A stretch of DNA of 64,000 nucleotides from Odiellus spinosus (Eukaryota; Arthropoda; Arachnida; Opiliones; Phalangiidae), in the NCBI GenBank assembly GCA_963920705.1, contig OY987233.1, positions 10,465,459 to 10,529,458 of the forward strand. Reading direction: 5' to 3'. Positions 23,097 to 35,714 of the stretch are shown here, in pieces. How positions within the stretch are numbered: the first letter of the stretch is position 1; each line of letters opens with the position of its first letter. The notes beneath the pieces are model-generated. The model was not told the DNA's origin, ran no database searches, and saw only the letters and a list, made by a program, of their open reading frames with translations. The position numbers were made by a program, and so were the translations under genes.

Positions 23097-24515
23097 ATGA
23101 ACAATTACTTAAGTTTTGATATGGGAAATGATTCAAAAGAAACGTTAAATACAAAAACTATCGCGATGGAACGATACGGTTCTTCGAATTTACGAGAAAG
23201 ACGGTATTTGGTACAAAACACGACTGAAAAAATTGTAATAGTGGAATCTCGCAAAGACCATTTTCGAATCGTATCATTATGGTCATTTCTCAGGGATGTT
23301 TTTTTACCAAAAGGTTTTCCCAAATCAGTTAGTGACGATTATATCGAGTATCAGATATGGGATAGTTTGCAAGCATTTTGCAGTTCTTTAACTGGCGGTT
23401 TGGCTACGAGAGCCGTTTTGAAAGGAGTAGGTGTTGGAAACGATTCAGCTACAGTAACATCGGCAACTATAACATGGTTACTTAAAGACGGTTCGGGTAT
23501 GTTAGGAAGAATCCTTTTCACGTGGAAAAGAGGAACTCAACTAGATTCTGATTGCAAAAAATGGAGACTTTTTGCCGATGTCCTGAATGACGGCGCATTA
23601 TTTCTAGATCTAATATCACCGATATTTCAAAGCTACTTTACGTTAATCGTATGCCTTTCAGGGATAATGAAATCTATCGTCGGTGTAGCAGGTGGCGCTA
23701 CTAGAGCCGCTTTAACCCAACACCAAGCTATTGCTAATAATATGGCCGATGTTTCAGCCAAAGATGGTAGTCAAGAAACTTTAGTTAATTTAGTCGCCTT
23801 AATATGCAGTTTAATCATAATTCCAATTGTTTCGGAAGATACCTTTATGTCTTGGGGTTTATTTACCGTATTTACCGCTCTTCACCTGTATTGCAATTTC
23901 AAAGCGGTTAAAAGCGTCTGCATGAACGTCTTCAATGAAGATCGTTTCGAAAAAGCAGTTTATAATTACATTTCGCGAGGAGAAGTGGGTAAAGTCGAAA
24001 CCATAAACAAGAAAGAGAATGTTTGGGTATCGTTTCTACCAGGAAAATGTAAAATCGAACTTGGATGCCCCTTATTTCAATTAGGGAGTACTAAAAACGA
24101 TTTCAAACACTTGACCAATAATTACGCTAATGATCTTTATCTTTTAAATTTGAAACAAAGTTTAAACGGGTTGAGAGTATCGGTTACTTTGCACGATAAC
24201 AGCACTAGCGAAACTCAGATGGAAGCTATGTTTCAAGCTTTGATGCTTAAATTATCGATAAATGAAAAAGGACATAGATGCGCTCTCGAAACGACGCTTA
24301 AGAAAAATGACGGAGGACAATATAATTTAGATCAACTATCTTCCTTAACGAAAAACGTTGAAAAGAATAAAGAAAATATAATTAAACTAACAAAGAGATT
24401 AACCGAGACGCAATTTAAAGAATTTTTAGAAAATGCTAAAATATGGGGATGGAATACAGAAAGAGTTTTGTTTAACGTCGGCGAATGGCGAGCATCTTGG
24501 GGGAATAATAAATAA
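23097..24515 (+). CDS. RUSF1: RUS1 family (DUF647) protein, RUSF1/C16orf58-like, single exon
   Basis: 472 aa, near the 468 aa of the human protein. The N-terminal part leads into FLPKGFPKSVSDDYIEYQIW, the usual start of the DUF647 domain. The core follows at about residues 95-240: TGGLATRAVLKGVGVG, SATITWLLKDGSGMLGRILF, KKWRLFADVLND and VAGGATRAALTQHQA, all family landmarks with several hydrophobic segments. The C-terminal 200 residues are soluble-looking and less conserved. Plant relatives act in UV-B response and auxin transport; the animal function is poorly defined. The start at 23097 gives a full-length product; M9 (23121) is an alternative. Vertebrate orthologues have many introns, so the uninterrupted frame is notable. 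A poly(A) signal AATAAA lies at 24584-24589. It is convergent with bystin. Confidence 0.9.
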   Translation: MNNYLSFDMGNDSKETLNTKTIAMERYGSSNLRERRYLVQNTTEKIVIVESRKDHFRIVSLWSFLRDVFLPKGFPKSVSDDYIEYQIWDSLQAFCSSLTGGLATRAVLKGVGVGNDSATVTSATITWLLKDGSGMLGRILFTWKRGTQLDSDCKKWRLFADVLNDGALFLDLISPIFQSYFTLIVCLSGIMKSIVGVAGGATRAALTQHQAIANNMADVSAKDGSQETLVNLVALICSLIIIPIVSEDTFMSWGLFTVFTALHLYCNFKAVKSVCMNVFNEDRFEKAVYNYISRGEVGKVETINKKENVWVSFLPGKCKIELGCPLFQLGSTKNDFKHLTNNYANDLYLLNLKQSLNGLRVSVTLHDNSTSETQMEAMFQALMLKLSINEKGHRCALETTLKKNDGGQYNLDQLSSLTKNVEKNKENIIKLTKRLTETQFKEFLENAKIWGWNTERVLFNVGEWRASWGNNK

Positions 24516-24835
24516 ATAACCGTTTTTGAAATATTTCTTTGTATATTTTGCGTAAAACTATTTTCTAATTGTTTGGGATGGCCAATAAAAATTTTCACTA
24601 AAGAAATAGTTGGTTTTGTCTTATTTTCTCTAGATTTGTATTATATTTTCATTCATACTACAGTTATAGTAAACATTCCTGATATTTTTCCTTATTTCCT
24701 TACACGTAGTCTGCTCCATCAAATCCCACATAAACTTAACTATGCTTATTTGCTTAAAAACTAACCGTTTGGTTTATAGCATAGGCTTAAGTATAAAAAT
24801 ATTCAATAAAATTCCTGGTTTAAGTTTATTTTTAC
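24516..24835. terminator. Shared tail-to-tail 3' region of RUSF1 and bystin
   Basis: 320 bp between the two stop codons. The plus-strand signal is AATAAA at 24584-24589, with another at about 24805. The minus-strand signal is AATAAA (TTTATT at 24825-24830), only about 5 nt after the bystin stop, so the bystin 3' UTR is very short unless a later signal is used. Confidence 0.6.
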
Positions 24836-26581
24836 TCACTCTTGCAATAAATTACTCGAAGACTCCATCATTACGATGTCCCGGGATTTTGATTGTTGCA
24901 ATTCCCTTCTAATTTCCACAGTTATTTGATGATGAATGTGTATCCTGAGAAGTTCCAGAAGAGCATCTTTCTGTTCACTCGATAAATCTTCTTTGTATCT
25001 TTGCACGAACGTTAGAAAAGCTTGGTGCCATAAAACTGGTAACTCCCGTTTGTCAGTTTTAAAACTGGGAGAACAAAATAAGAATACTTAGTTACATTTT
25101 TTATATTAAAAATCTAAATGACATGGCTTAAATTTAGATGCCTAATCGGGGGTATAAACAACAAATTTTAAGTAATTTACCTTAAAAAGTGATAGACCAC
25201 CGCATCTATGACTCTGTAAGGCAAGGCATATTTTTTATCCAAAAGAATCCTTAAGAAAATGCTGTTCGCTCCTGAATAATCCATTTCCGCAATCTTAAGA
25301 ATGGCGGCGCTCGAATGTAGCACTGGAATCGTATTTCCAGCAATAACGCTTCCAATTATAACAGCTTCTCGCAACGAACACGATCGAGACTAAAATTTAA
25401 AAGATTGTAACGAACTAAATTCAACTCGGATAGCGAGAAGTTAAAAAAAGACACTTACGGCGCAAAGAGGCAATATAATTCCTTTAAAAAAGGCTCCGGG
25501 TTTAAACAAAGCTTTCTTCAAAGCTTGATAAAGATGAAAATTAAGTTTCTTAAACTCAGCAATGTCGTCTCGAATTCGAGGCAAAAGAACCAAATTAAAA
25601 AATCTTTGCGCCATTTTTTCTTTCAAATTTGAAGCGAATATTCTCGTAGCTTGATAAACCGCAGCAGCTGACCAAGAATCAGGCTCGGTTAAGTATAAAA
25701 TCTGCTCCCAATTAGCCAATGACGGTATCACTTTAAAAGCTTTGGGTAGTTTGCCGCTACGATATCTTGACAGAACTTGTTTTACGCCTTTATACATTTC
25801 GAGTATTCTAGGATCAAGATCGACCATATCGATAGCGGTGCCGCCGTCTTTATTAATTTAACGTTAAAAACTTAGGATTACTTTGTTTATACGTAAAGTA
25901 AAACAATCCCACCTGAAAGTTGGGTGTGAATTTCCGTTTTCTTTTCCGTTAATTTTTCCATAATGATATCGGCCAAGGTTCGGCGAACTTGAGGCTCATC
26001 GATCATAAACATTTGAAGGGCTCTTTCATCTTCTTCGTTAATTTCCTGTAATGAAACAAATTAGTAAAAGTTAGTTTCTATTTCAAAAACTATCACTCAA
26101 AAATGTAAAGGAAATGTTTAAAACTTACAATATTGTCGTAGTACGACGAATCTCCCTCATTAATATCCGAACACTCGGAATCATCGTCATCTTCATCATC
26201 ATCGAGTTTATTTGTTGTAAATCTTACAGGCTCCTTAGATTTTCTATCTTTTCTCAATTTACTTGAGGAGCCAAATTCTTCCTCTAGTTCTTCTTGTTGC
26301 TTACGAGCTTGGTTGAGAATTTTTTGAGAAAGTTTACCATCAACGTACTAAATATGAAATATTATTATGAAACTTATTATAATCGTGGTAATTTTAATTA
26401 TAGTTCATCGCGGTGAAGATATTAAGATAATTACCGTGTCATCAACTTCGTCTTTCTTTTTATTAAGCCTCGGTTGACGATCTGATGGGGTGACGAAAGA
26501 ATCCGAATAAACTTGTTCATCGAACGTCGCTAACCGCTTATTCTTGGAAACCTCTAATTTTGACTTCTTAAACTTTCCCAT
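24836..26581 (-). CDS. BYSL: Bystin, 40S ribosomal subunit biogenesis factor, 6 exons
   Basis: Exons in transcript order: 26581-26435, 26347-26129, 26045-25913, 25847-25459, 25389-25181, 25064-24836 (stop 24838-24836). The product is 441 aa (human 437), with all junctions GT-AG and in phase. Bystin (yeast Enp1) acts in the nucleolus and cytoplasm in late 20S pre-rRNA processing and small-subunit export. The N terminus is basic ([16 protein letters not shown]), followed by a glutamate-rich helix and an acidic stretch [10 protein letters not shown] at about residues 100-109. The conserved domain starts at [15 protein letters not shown]. It continues through [111 protein letters not shown] and [13 protein letters not shown]. 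Nearly every block matches the family. Confidence 0.96.
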
Positions 26582-28206
26582 TTTTATACTTATAATAATT
26601 AGAACGCGTTAAAACTTAATTAAATTCGAATGACCAAAGTTCTAAAGTTCCTAACACGTGCGAGCAGTCGTGCCAGATGTGAATGTAGCAGACTACGCTT
26701 TTTAACCAATTAAATGACGTTGTTCATCTGGGCCAATCATGAAAGAATAGTTCATGATGAACTATTTTGTAAATGTAGCCAATTTCTGGTTAGAATTAGT
26801 TTTTGTTTTAAGTAGTCTTAATTAACCTATGATAGGGTTGCACTCGGGTAGAACAGCTGTATCTAGGCTGTATCATCATAATATTAAACATGAGAAATCA
26901 AGGATGATTACTTTGGGTAGTAAATAGAAGATACAACCTTACACCGTTTTAGGGCTAAGCCTAATTGTCACATTTCAAAAACCAATAAAAAATAACTTTC
27001 TTCACGCAACCTACGTTCCACCAAACATTCTTGAAAAAAGTTATAACACTCACCGGAAATCCAAAATCCAAAAATTTCAGTTGCCGATAGGTAGTTTTTC
27101 CCACAAAGTAGTTCGTTCAAACTTCACACTGTTGTTGGCCAAATTGCGTCACCTAGAGGAAGTCGATTTCACCAAAGGTTGCTAGAGATATTTCACCGGC
27201 AATGAGTTGTAAACTTGGGAAGAAGCCACGTTAAGCCTTGGCACTCAAGAAATCGAAAGGCATTTTTAGATTTTCCGATTCCATATAAACTACGTCTTGG
27301 TTCGATACCAAATTTCGCATCTGGTTAATCGGGACGTTAAGTAATCCAAGGGTTGTGAAATTAGACCGAGACTAAAACGTATTTTTGATTAAAATCGAAA
27401 TAAAAATACGCCAATTTGTAGCAACGTGCCGCATAACCGAACTTATAAGAAACTGGCAGTAAATGGAGAAATGCGCATGCCCATAGCTTAGGTACATTTC
27501 TATTGGTTGCATTGCACTTTCGTTGACTAATAAAACAGCTTAAAATTTGGCGGGAATTGATTGTAAATTCATAAACGAAATAAAACATTTGTAATCAATT
27601 TTGAGCCTTAATTATAAAACTACTTTTAATTTTGTTTTTACTAGAAAAATACTGTACATAAAATTCAAATATGTGAGTTTTTGTTTCCATTACATAAATG
27701 TACAAGAAAATTATGAACATTCAAACGACACGTTATAATATAAAAATTAACAAAAAGATTTGTAAACTTTAGGCACTTTTTAGGGTGGGGTCGAGAGCAT
27801 TTAACCCGGCGTTACTAATTAAAGTAGCTGCAAAAACGTATAATTTCATCATTCAACCTTTAATAAACAATCGCGATTTGTAATAATAAAAGATCTCGTC
27901 GAAGGAGAGGGTGAAAAAAAAAAAAAAATATGCAAATAACGGAGATATTATAGAGAGCGCAGCTCATCTATTATTCTTCAATTTTTGTGTTTTTCTTTTT
28001 CATTATACCGTGAATAAAATATGAACTTTTACAAAAATCCGCACGATATACATCAATCCTGGACATCATATAAGGCCTCGATCTAAAGTAAGATGCAGGA
28101 CTCGTTCGGTCTGGGTCTCATTTTTCAAAAGGACCATTTTTGCGTAAGTTTTATTTTTCGTTGCTCATTTCGGAAAAAATCGTTTAGATTCACGATTATA
28201 TTTAAT
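26582..28206. other. Bystin upstream region and spacer to the Rab32 3' end
   Basis: Bystin promoter lies somewhere in the first few hundred bases; CACGTG is at about 26655. Around 27100-27360 both strands show stretches of protein-like composition broken by stops, which may be decayed coding DNA, but I recognise nothing. A poly-A run lies near 27915. For Rab32, minus-strand AATAAA signals lie at 28268-28273 and 28207-28212. Confidence 0.4.
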
Positions 28207-28329
28207 TTTATTCCCAAAGTATATAAAAATATGCGAATATTCTTAATAAAATTAAAGCGATGGTCGCTTTATTCGTCTTTTATCGTAAAAAAAATGTTTC
28301 TGGACCTTTTTTTTCCCCGAGTCTTTGAA

Positions 28330-31300
28330 CTAGCAACAGTTACTTCTACGGGGCGATGCTAAGTTATCATTCGGACCCCTGTGATCTAAATATAAGGCGT
28401 CAGCCATCACTTCATCATCCGTCATGGTTTTTTGGTGCGTGAGAATCTTAATTAAAAGGAAAATTGGATTTAAATTAATTGTTTTAAAGTTAGAGACAAC
28501 TCAGACAAGGCTTAGCTTCGGCATATATATTCCAGACAAGGTTTACAATTATAATCGAATATCTTAAATTCTTACTTTAGCTACTAGGAATCGAGCTGCT
28601 TCTTCAATGTTAATATTTTCTTTCGCGGATGTTAGGAACCAGCCTAAAAATCCATTTTCTTGGCAGAATTGATCCATGGCAGCGGGGGTATTGACTGGAC
28701 CTTCTTTAGACATGTCACACTTAAAAGATGAAGAAAGCATGCAAATAAGTTTTCGATAAGGCAAGTACTCAAGAATAAATAACGCAATTGTTAACACTTA
28801 CTTTGTTAGCCAATAAAATAGTTGGAACTGGAGACTGATCTGGCATTTGGACCTTATTGTCCAGGTCATTTTTCCATTTCAAGACCGCTTCGAAAGTGGC
28901 TGTCCTTGTTACGTCAAAAACAATTATGGCCCCGACTGCTTCTTTGTAATAAACCCTCGTCATGTTTCCAAATCGCTCTTGACCTAATTAAAAAGAAAAT
29001 GCAGCCCTACATTAATCTTTAATCAAGTACATCTTTAATCAAAATAGGAATAATATTACTAACCAGCAATATCCCATAGTTGTAACCGAACTAACGTATT
29101 AGGATCCCAGTTTATGACTTTTAATGCAAAATCAACACCAATCTGAGGTGATTAGAGTTAAAGAAATATATAAAACCAGAAAACACTCCTCGATGACGAA
29201 CTTTGAAGGTTCAAAATCCAAACGGAAGACCATAAAGAGTAGATAATAAAAAAAAGGATACGGTTGCTCTGTAGTTTTGCGAAAAGTACTGATGGACGTA
29301 TCTCTTGATGATGCTCGTTTTGCCAGTTCCTAGTTCGCCGATAACTAAGATTTTGTACAAATGTTCTCTTCTGTCTGGACCATTTAGAGGCTATTAAAAA
29401 TAAAAAGAGGAGGTTACTAATCTACATAGGGAGAAAACCAAAACTAGGTGAAGTTGGCTCTAATTGAAAAGTCTGTAAACACTTGCTTTTACCATCATTA
29501 TTGCTATAATTTGGGTATATTATTCTAAAACAGGAACTTGAAAAACATTAGATTAACTATAACAATCGGAAAATTATACTTCCTTTGCGATTCCGAGTAC
29601 AAAAACACAGATTACGAAATTCTGTTTTCAAGTCACATGATTTCCATCACAAATTCACAAATCAGACGACGCGAATCTTAGTACGATTGGATCCGTGAGG
29701 GAAATAAGCCTGCTTTATTATTGAACATTGCCCAGTAATTAAAAAATAATCCGATGACTACAATAGAACCCTGTCTCTGGGCCGGTAGATTTATTTTTTA
29801 AACAGGGGTCAATGTCGTGGAACTATTCCAACCAAAATCTGTACCCACTATTCCAGCGCGAAACAGGAGAGTTTAGTATAAATTCATGGTTTAACTAAAT
29901 AACACCGCTATAACAGCGTCAAACATTGACTTGTGACTAATTTCCCCATCGTTTAGACACTGAAGTAGATTCGTTATTTTCTAAGGTCCTTCGTCTACAC
30001 GTACACTGATTCCAACATTTTTTCGTAAGTTTCGCCTAGGAGGATATATATCCTAGTAGGTATATCCTCGTTGGTTTCACTCTAGAGTTCGGTGGGAAGC
30101 CGCCGCTCACCTGAATGTCGGCTTCACTCTGAACATTGAAGCCAAGCTGTTGGAACACTTTGACAGGGGCAAGCGGAAAATAACAAGGAGATTTCGTAAC
30201 AACTAATAGGGAATTTCACTGCAACAAAAACACTGATATGGAGCTATTCTACGCGACTGATTAGGAGTAAAAATGTTTTCGCCAACATTTAAGTTTAATA
30301 AAAATAATTACTAATGTTAATTTGTTTTAAGTGTTAGACGTGGCTTTTAAAATCATCCAAATAAATACAATTAAGCATGACATTTAGTTTTCGGAAGCAT
30401 TCTAGCTTTCCTGAAGATTTTTATCTGAATTTTATCGCTCTAATATTTAAAAAGAAACCAAACTGTCGATAAGATTCAAATATTTACTGCCCTTCGTTTC
30501 TGGTTAGTGGTTGTTGTTTTAGGGATCTTCAATAAAGCAAATATTATAAGTACAAACGAAGTTTCTATATAGATACCCATTTTGGGCTCTTAAAACAACC
30601 AAATTTGAAAGACAGGTGGCAAAAAACTTTACTCTCGAAGACTTTGAACGATTAAAGGATAACAACCACGTTTGATAAAAAGTTAAAACCAGAAACATTC
30701 TATCGTTTTTAGATAACAAGAGAGATTATTCAACGCGCGCTGGTTAGTGAGTCTTAACTTTCAACAAAACTAAATTTCCACGTGACCAGCGAAGCACTCT
30801 AGAAGGTATACTTAGCATATTTCAAGTACTACTGTCAATCTGGGATGATGGAAATGGCTAATAGGGTCCGTTTAGTCGGGTTGGGACCTGAGAAACTGGG
30901 AACATATTCCAATTATATTCAGTGCCAAAACGTTACGCAATATTGTAACAGTGGGGTTATAATCACAACTACGCAATTAAATAACTATCTACAGCCTTTG
31001 ACAGTGCTTAATTACGTAACCAATTTAGTACAGCCAAAGCTAGAGGTTTGTACACTTCATCTGTTTAACTTTAACCATTTGCTTGGTATTATGGTGATAT
31101 CTCTACCGTTTTGGAACTGTGGATATTTTCTAAGTGTCATAACCCGAGTAAAAGCACCCTTAGTAATATTTTATGGTATTTGGGGGTAAACAGGGTATCG
31201 CAAACTAGGGAGCACATACTTGAGAATTTGAGGTATAAGCCCCCTTTCTTTGAACCTGGCAAAGTAACATCCTAGCAATAAGTCAAGTCAATTAATCTAC

Positions 31301-32394
31301 ATCAAATAGATTAGAAACTGGTATAATGAAATCTCGTTAAATATGCATGCCCTTTTGAACCCGAAACCAGTTTGACAAACACATTAATTATTCAGACCGT
31401 TTTTTTTCCTTTTAAAGGGAGGATGAAGTTCTACTAAAAATAAGACTTTTTTTGCGATTCTAGAAATGTACTTGGCTGAATTATGCAAATAAAAAATTGG
31501 AACAGTTCCAAATTTTGGGCATTGAACATTTCACCCAAGATTCATCCGAGAAAATTGATGTTAGATCCATATGCGGGCAGGGTTTTAAACTTACGTTTGA
31601 ATTTAAAATAATTAAAAATTTACTTTTTCATTTTCGTTTTCTAGCTATTTAGCCAAAAAAATTAAAAACCACCCAAACTACATACCAGAAAATCTGATAA
31701 TAGCTTAACCAGTTCTTTAAATGTTTAAAATTCTAGTGCTTTTCCAAATCCCATGACTAGATTAGATAACATTTATATATTACATAAAATAAGCCCTAAA
31801 AACTTGCATACCTACTAGAATTTCAACATGCATAGCCGTCTCCAAGATAAATTTTCCTTTTTTCTATGGAATCACTCCATGTAAAAGGCAAGTTTATTTC
31901 GGAGACGACTGTACTAAAGTGATAATGAAGTATTTAATTGGATAGCATTAAAAATACTTATACTAATTTCTTATCTTTTTCCAAGAATCAAATTTTGACA
32001 TAAAAAGCTTCAAGATTATTTTTTTTAAATAAAAATAGTTTTAACTGATATTAAATATTCAGGCGTGTGCGGTGATAGGTTCAACACATTTATCACGTGT
32101 TTTAAATTAAATTAACCAATGATATCTCATGATGGAAATTATGGGACTCAAATAATTTTTCACTTAAAGTTTAACAAACAGCATTTAAAAATTATCATTA
32201 AGATATATTTATGACTTCATATAAAAATATTCAAAAATAAGGACTTGAATTTAAATTAATTTATAAAATAATTCCCATGTTAAGATGAGAATTAATTAAA
32301 CTAACCTAATTAGAGTTATATTTCAAAAATAATTGTTTAAAAATAAACTTACAGGTTCGTGCGTACCGGAAGATGATCCTCTGTTTGGTGGCAT
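28330..32394 (-). CDS. RAB32: Rab GTPase of the Rab32/Rab38 family, 6 exons
   Basis: Exons in transcript order: 32394-32353, 29390-29262, 29142-29064, 28983-28802, 28719-28576, 28446-28330 (stop 28332-28330). The product is 230 aa, against 225 for human Rab32. All junctions are GT-AG and in phase. G-box motifs are GELGTGKTS at residues 32-40, WDIAGQE, NKCD across the exon 4/5 junction, and TSAKENINI. Isoleucine in WDIAGQE (most Rabs have WDTAGQE), together with YKILVIGEL, IGVDFALKV and NINIEEAARFL, is diagnostic for Rab32/38. The C terminus is SNCC, the double-cysteine geranylgeranylation signal. This family directs traffic to lysosome-related organelles such as pigment granules and binds Varp and BLOC-3. 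Exon 1 encodes a 14-residue variable N terminus and is separated by a 3-kb intron. Rab32 and Rab38 cannot be separated here, as many invertebrates have one ancestral gene. Confidence 0.95.
29391..32352 (-). other. Rab32 intron 1 (non-coding)
   Basis: 2.96 kb, AT-rich. It contains a short palindromic AGGATATATATCCT motif near 30042, and a TTAAAGGGAGGATGAAG terminus-like sequence near 31415 with no partner found. A hairpin near 31823-31909 has AGCCGTCTCCAAGATAAATT opposite AAGTTTATTTCGGAGACGACT. A 114-codon open frame at 30845-31189 (+) is not similar to anything I know and is probably chance. Confidence 0.5.
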
Positions 32395-33182
32395 TTTTAG
32401 TCTGTGTGATGAAAGTGGCTTAAAAACCAAAAGTTTTTTTTAAAAAGCGAAGAATCGCGAGTATCCAACAAAAAAAAAAACCAGCCAAAAATGCTGATTT
32501 AAAACCACCGAATAAAACCTAAAATTCTAACAAATATATCCAACGATATTTAAATATAACTCCGTAATCTCCAGGGCTTAAAAAATCCAAAGGATAAAAA
32601 AAAGCGCAAAGATTATTTTTCAAGTTTTTTGGGGGTATGTTTTTCTCTCTCGCTCGAAAATTTCGCGTCTACGATGGCCCAGGAAATACGGAAAATGAAA
32701 GGCGTTCTGCTTCAGTCACGGGATAAGGCCAGCTTTGACCCAGAGCCGATAGAAAACCGGATCCAATCAGACGAAGGCTCGTTTTACCACGTGACTCTAT
32801 TTGGAGTACTAAAATGTAGGGGGCGCCCTAAAAACTCTCCCAAATTATACTTATACAATAAGAAATTTATAAAATTATCAATTTTAGATAAGTAGAAGCC
32901 AATTATTGATTAAAAGCATCGTCAATTTTCGTGATGTAAATGGATTGAGTTGATAAGAGTAAATTAAAATAGGCCTTTGCAAGTACAATGACTGTACGGA
33001 CGTCAATTATATAAATTTATCTCGAAAAGCATGATTTTCATTGTTAAATCTTACCTGTAGATAAAGTTAATGACGTACAAACCCTTTTATTTTTAAGTAT
33101 ACATTGTTGTATAAATAAAAAGATATCCCATAACCTTGTAAAATTATCATTTAGTTGTAAGCTTGTTCATATTATAAAATTT
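32395..33182. other. Rab32 5' flank
   Basis: Promoter region of Rab32 by position. No TATA box is obvious; CACGTG is near 32788. I see no coding segment beyond short chance frames. Confidence 0.35.
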
Positions 33183-33350
33183 TCCGAAAAAATAAAAATT
33201 TCCCGCAATACTACGTCACACTATGGGCCGGGTGATTTTGCTATTGTATTATAGAACATTTGATTCTGGCGCGTTCTGGTATCAGTGATAAGTAATTAAT
33301 CCAGATCAACTACTTTTCTTATGAAAATTAAGATTAATTACGTTCTAGTA
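33183..33350 (+). mobile_element. Family D element, partial copy D1
   Basis: Shares with D2-D6: CCCGCAATACTACGTCACAC, then CCAGATCAACTACTTTTCTT and AAAATTAAGATTAATTACGTTC. The left part is absent. Confidence 0.6.
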
Positions 33351-33966
33351 GATCTTTGCGAAAATGTTACTTGCAGAATTTCAAAAGATAGATTTGTATG
33401 GTTTATATAAAAATTGTTGACATGTTTTCATTTTCCTTTTATTGCGTAAATATGGCGTGGTGTCAATTTAAAGGCAAAAGAGAATCAAATTTGACTTTAT
33501 CCGTACATTTCATAGTCGAAACCAATACATTTTTCTTTCAAGAAAACGCACTTTTGGACTCTTTTATCTCTAAACTTTTTTGCTAGCTCGCAGATTCTAT
33601 AAATAATATTCGATTTGCTTCGATGACATTATAAGAAGACCTTGAACTGGTAAACACTTAAATATTTCAATTTGCTATAGGAGTTAATTCAAATATTTCG
33701 ATTTTGTAGTTTTAGAATGTTTTACTGACGTCATTTGGTGTAAAAACCTGATTTAAAAACAATCAAACCAAGCAAACACAATCTGTTTGATACGGTTAAT
33801 AAGCTTACGCAGATGACTTAAATAATATAGCTCGAGTGACGTTATACCATTGTTGAAAAAAAAATATTTTAAAAATTACGAAAATGGCGATTATTATATA
33901 TGAAATTATATATATATATATATAGATTATTCATAAAATTCGAAAAATAAAATTTGTGAGTAATAT

Positions 33967-34339
33967 CAAAAGTCTATCACTTTACTACATAAAAGTAAAC
34001 AACGCCACGTAGCTTAGTCATATCCCATCACTTAAAAATAGCATAAAAAGTCATCATCCCTGTCTTGTTCGAATGATTTGGACACTTCCTCGATATTTTG
34101 AGTCTGGAGAGAGTGTTGGAATTTAGGCGGGCCGCGCTTGGCTATATCGTCTTTCCTCCCAACTCCGAAATTTTTCCGCAGAGTGTCGCTTCCTCCGTTC
34201 ACTATTTACACGGCGACTGCGGCCGCTGGAGTGTCTTGAATCCTGCAGGATCTGGTGGTACATTTACCCGGACCTTCGCTGATAATATTAAGCTACGGGG
34301 CGTTGTTTACTTTTAATATAATAAAGTGATGCACTTTTG
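33967..34339 (+). mobile_element. MITE family A, copy A3 (373 bp) with 7-bp target duplication
   Basis: Ends CAAAAGTCTATCACTTTACT and GATGCACTTTTG. Flanked exactly by GTAATAT at 33960-33966 and 34340-34346. The core includes GCGGGCCGCGCTTGGCTATA and GCGGCCGC. A 72-codon open frame inside (34098-34316) is a by-product of the element. Confidence 0.92.
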
Positions 34340-34346
34340 GTAATAT

Positions 34347-34878
34347 TTAAAATTTTTCTAGAAAAAACAAGGCAAAAACATATCTAATTTGTACATTCGC
34401 GGCTTTCATTAATTAGTTCTTGTACGAAGATATAAAAAAAATAGATTCTAAAGATTTTTATCTCCAATGAAAAACACTGCAAAATTTGTAATATAAAGGT
34501 ACTTGAAATTAGTGAAAATATTTAAGAGAGCATTTTCGATTCCCGGGCAAAACTCGAACGTCCTTGATGTAGACATAAATACGTATATTAAGGCCGAATT
34601 TAACTAAACACCTAAGTTTATAACCGAGTTAACCTCGTTACGCCTTTAGCTTTGGTGCAAAGTGAAAAGTATTGGAAAATGATTAAATTTCATAATACGG
34701 CATATTGTCGATTATCATCGAATACTACATGGCAAGGACGTTTTAAAAACACCGGGGTTACTCCTTATTATAATCTTAAAACTCGATTTGAAACCCAGAA
34801 AAAAAAATACTTCATGCCCCAAAGGAATTCACTTTTTTTTTTAAGTGAAGCTGTTACGATTCTTTCATTAATTCCAAA
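34347..34878. other. Spacer, nothing recognised
   Basis: AT-rich. A 76-codon frame at 34652-34882 has no recognisable similarity. Confidence 0.4.
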
Positions 34879-35155
34879 TTAAAATTGAGTATCATTTTCG
34901 GAAAGATAGTTAAAAAACGATTCAATATATATATACATATATCATAGAACAATATTACAGTAAAAATACATATTTTATAATCGCCATTTTCGAAACTTGG
35001 TCGCGTGATTTCGATATTGTAGAGCCTACAGTTAATTCTAGCGCTGGCACCAGTGATAAGGTCGCTTTCGCGCGGTCTTTTTCGTAAAAGTACTTAATCC
35101 AAGTCAACTACTTTTCGTATGAAAATTAAGATTAATTACGTTCCAGAAATAAACT
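34879..35155 (+). mobile_element. Family D element, copy D2
   Basis: Begins TTGAGTATCATTTTCGGAAA, then ATATATATACATATATCATA and TATAATCGCCATTTTCGAAA. It ends TTAATTACGTTCCAGAAATA. Terminal repeats are short or absent and the family was defined by aligning copies. Confidence 0.7.
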
Positions 35156-35714
35156 AATTATTAATTTTATTTTGAAGTTTGATTCCACAAATTTTGAATA
35201 TGAATATAATTCTAAAACATAGTGACAGCCGGACTTTAATCAATTATAAAATGTCTAAACGAACTGGTTCTGAATTTCTATTAATTTTATTTCTAGGTAA
35301 TAGAGCCTAATCCATAATGTAATGATTACTTAAACACCCTCCATGTTTTACTCCAGGAGCCAAAGAATTTCGATTGAAATGTCAAAAAAGGTGACACTAT
35401 TTAATATTGCTTAGGTTTCCCGTACGGCTTCGGAGCTAAACGTTGTAAACCCTTTTACAGGGGCTTCTCTAGAATCCTGAATTTTACTCTCATCTCTTCT
35501 ATCCCTCGCTCTGTAGAGAGGAATACGGGTCAGAACTGGATTGTTCCGAAACCAAGGGTTTTAACGCCAAAATAAATGATTGGTAAATGTTTAAAGCGGG
35601 CCTCATCATGGATTCGTTTTTAATTTCTAACCTATAGACTGGCGCCAATGTTTTTCTCGCTTGGAAAATATCCTTTAGGCTTTTAAGTATAAATTTAAAA
35701 GAAATACGCTTTAA

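Noticed and set aside
27290-27315. tRNA B-box-like GGTTCGATACC
   Set aside because: It is part of a short palindrome, with no matching A box or cloverleaf upstream.
27000-27360. Protein-like stretches on both strands
   Set aside because: Each frame is broken by stops and I recognise no family; possibly decayed coding DNA, but not supportable.
30845-31189. 114-codon plus-strand frame in Rab32 intron 1
   Set aside because: No recognised similarity and no splice or promoter context; kept only as a note.
34098-34316. Similar peptides predicted from family A copies (34098-34316, 37735-37920, 62663-62917)
   Set aside because: The peptides agree only where the DNA agrees and shift frame in the middle between copies; this is shared transposon DNA, not a conserved protein.
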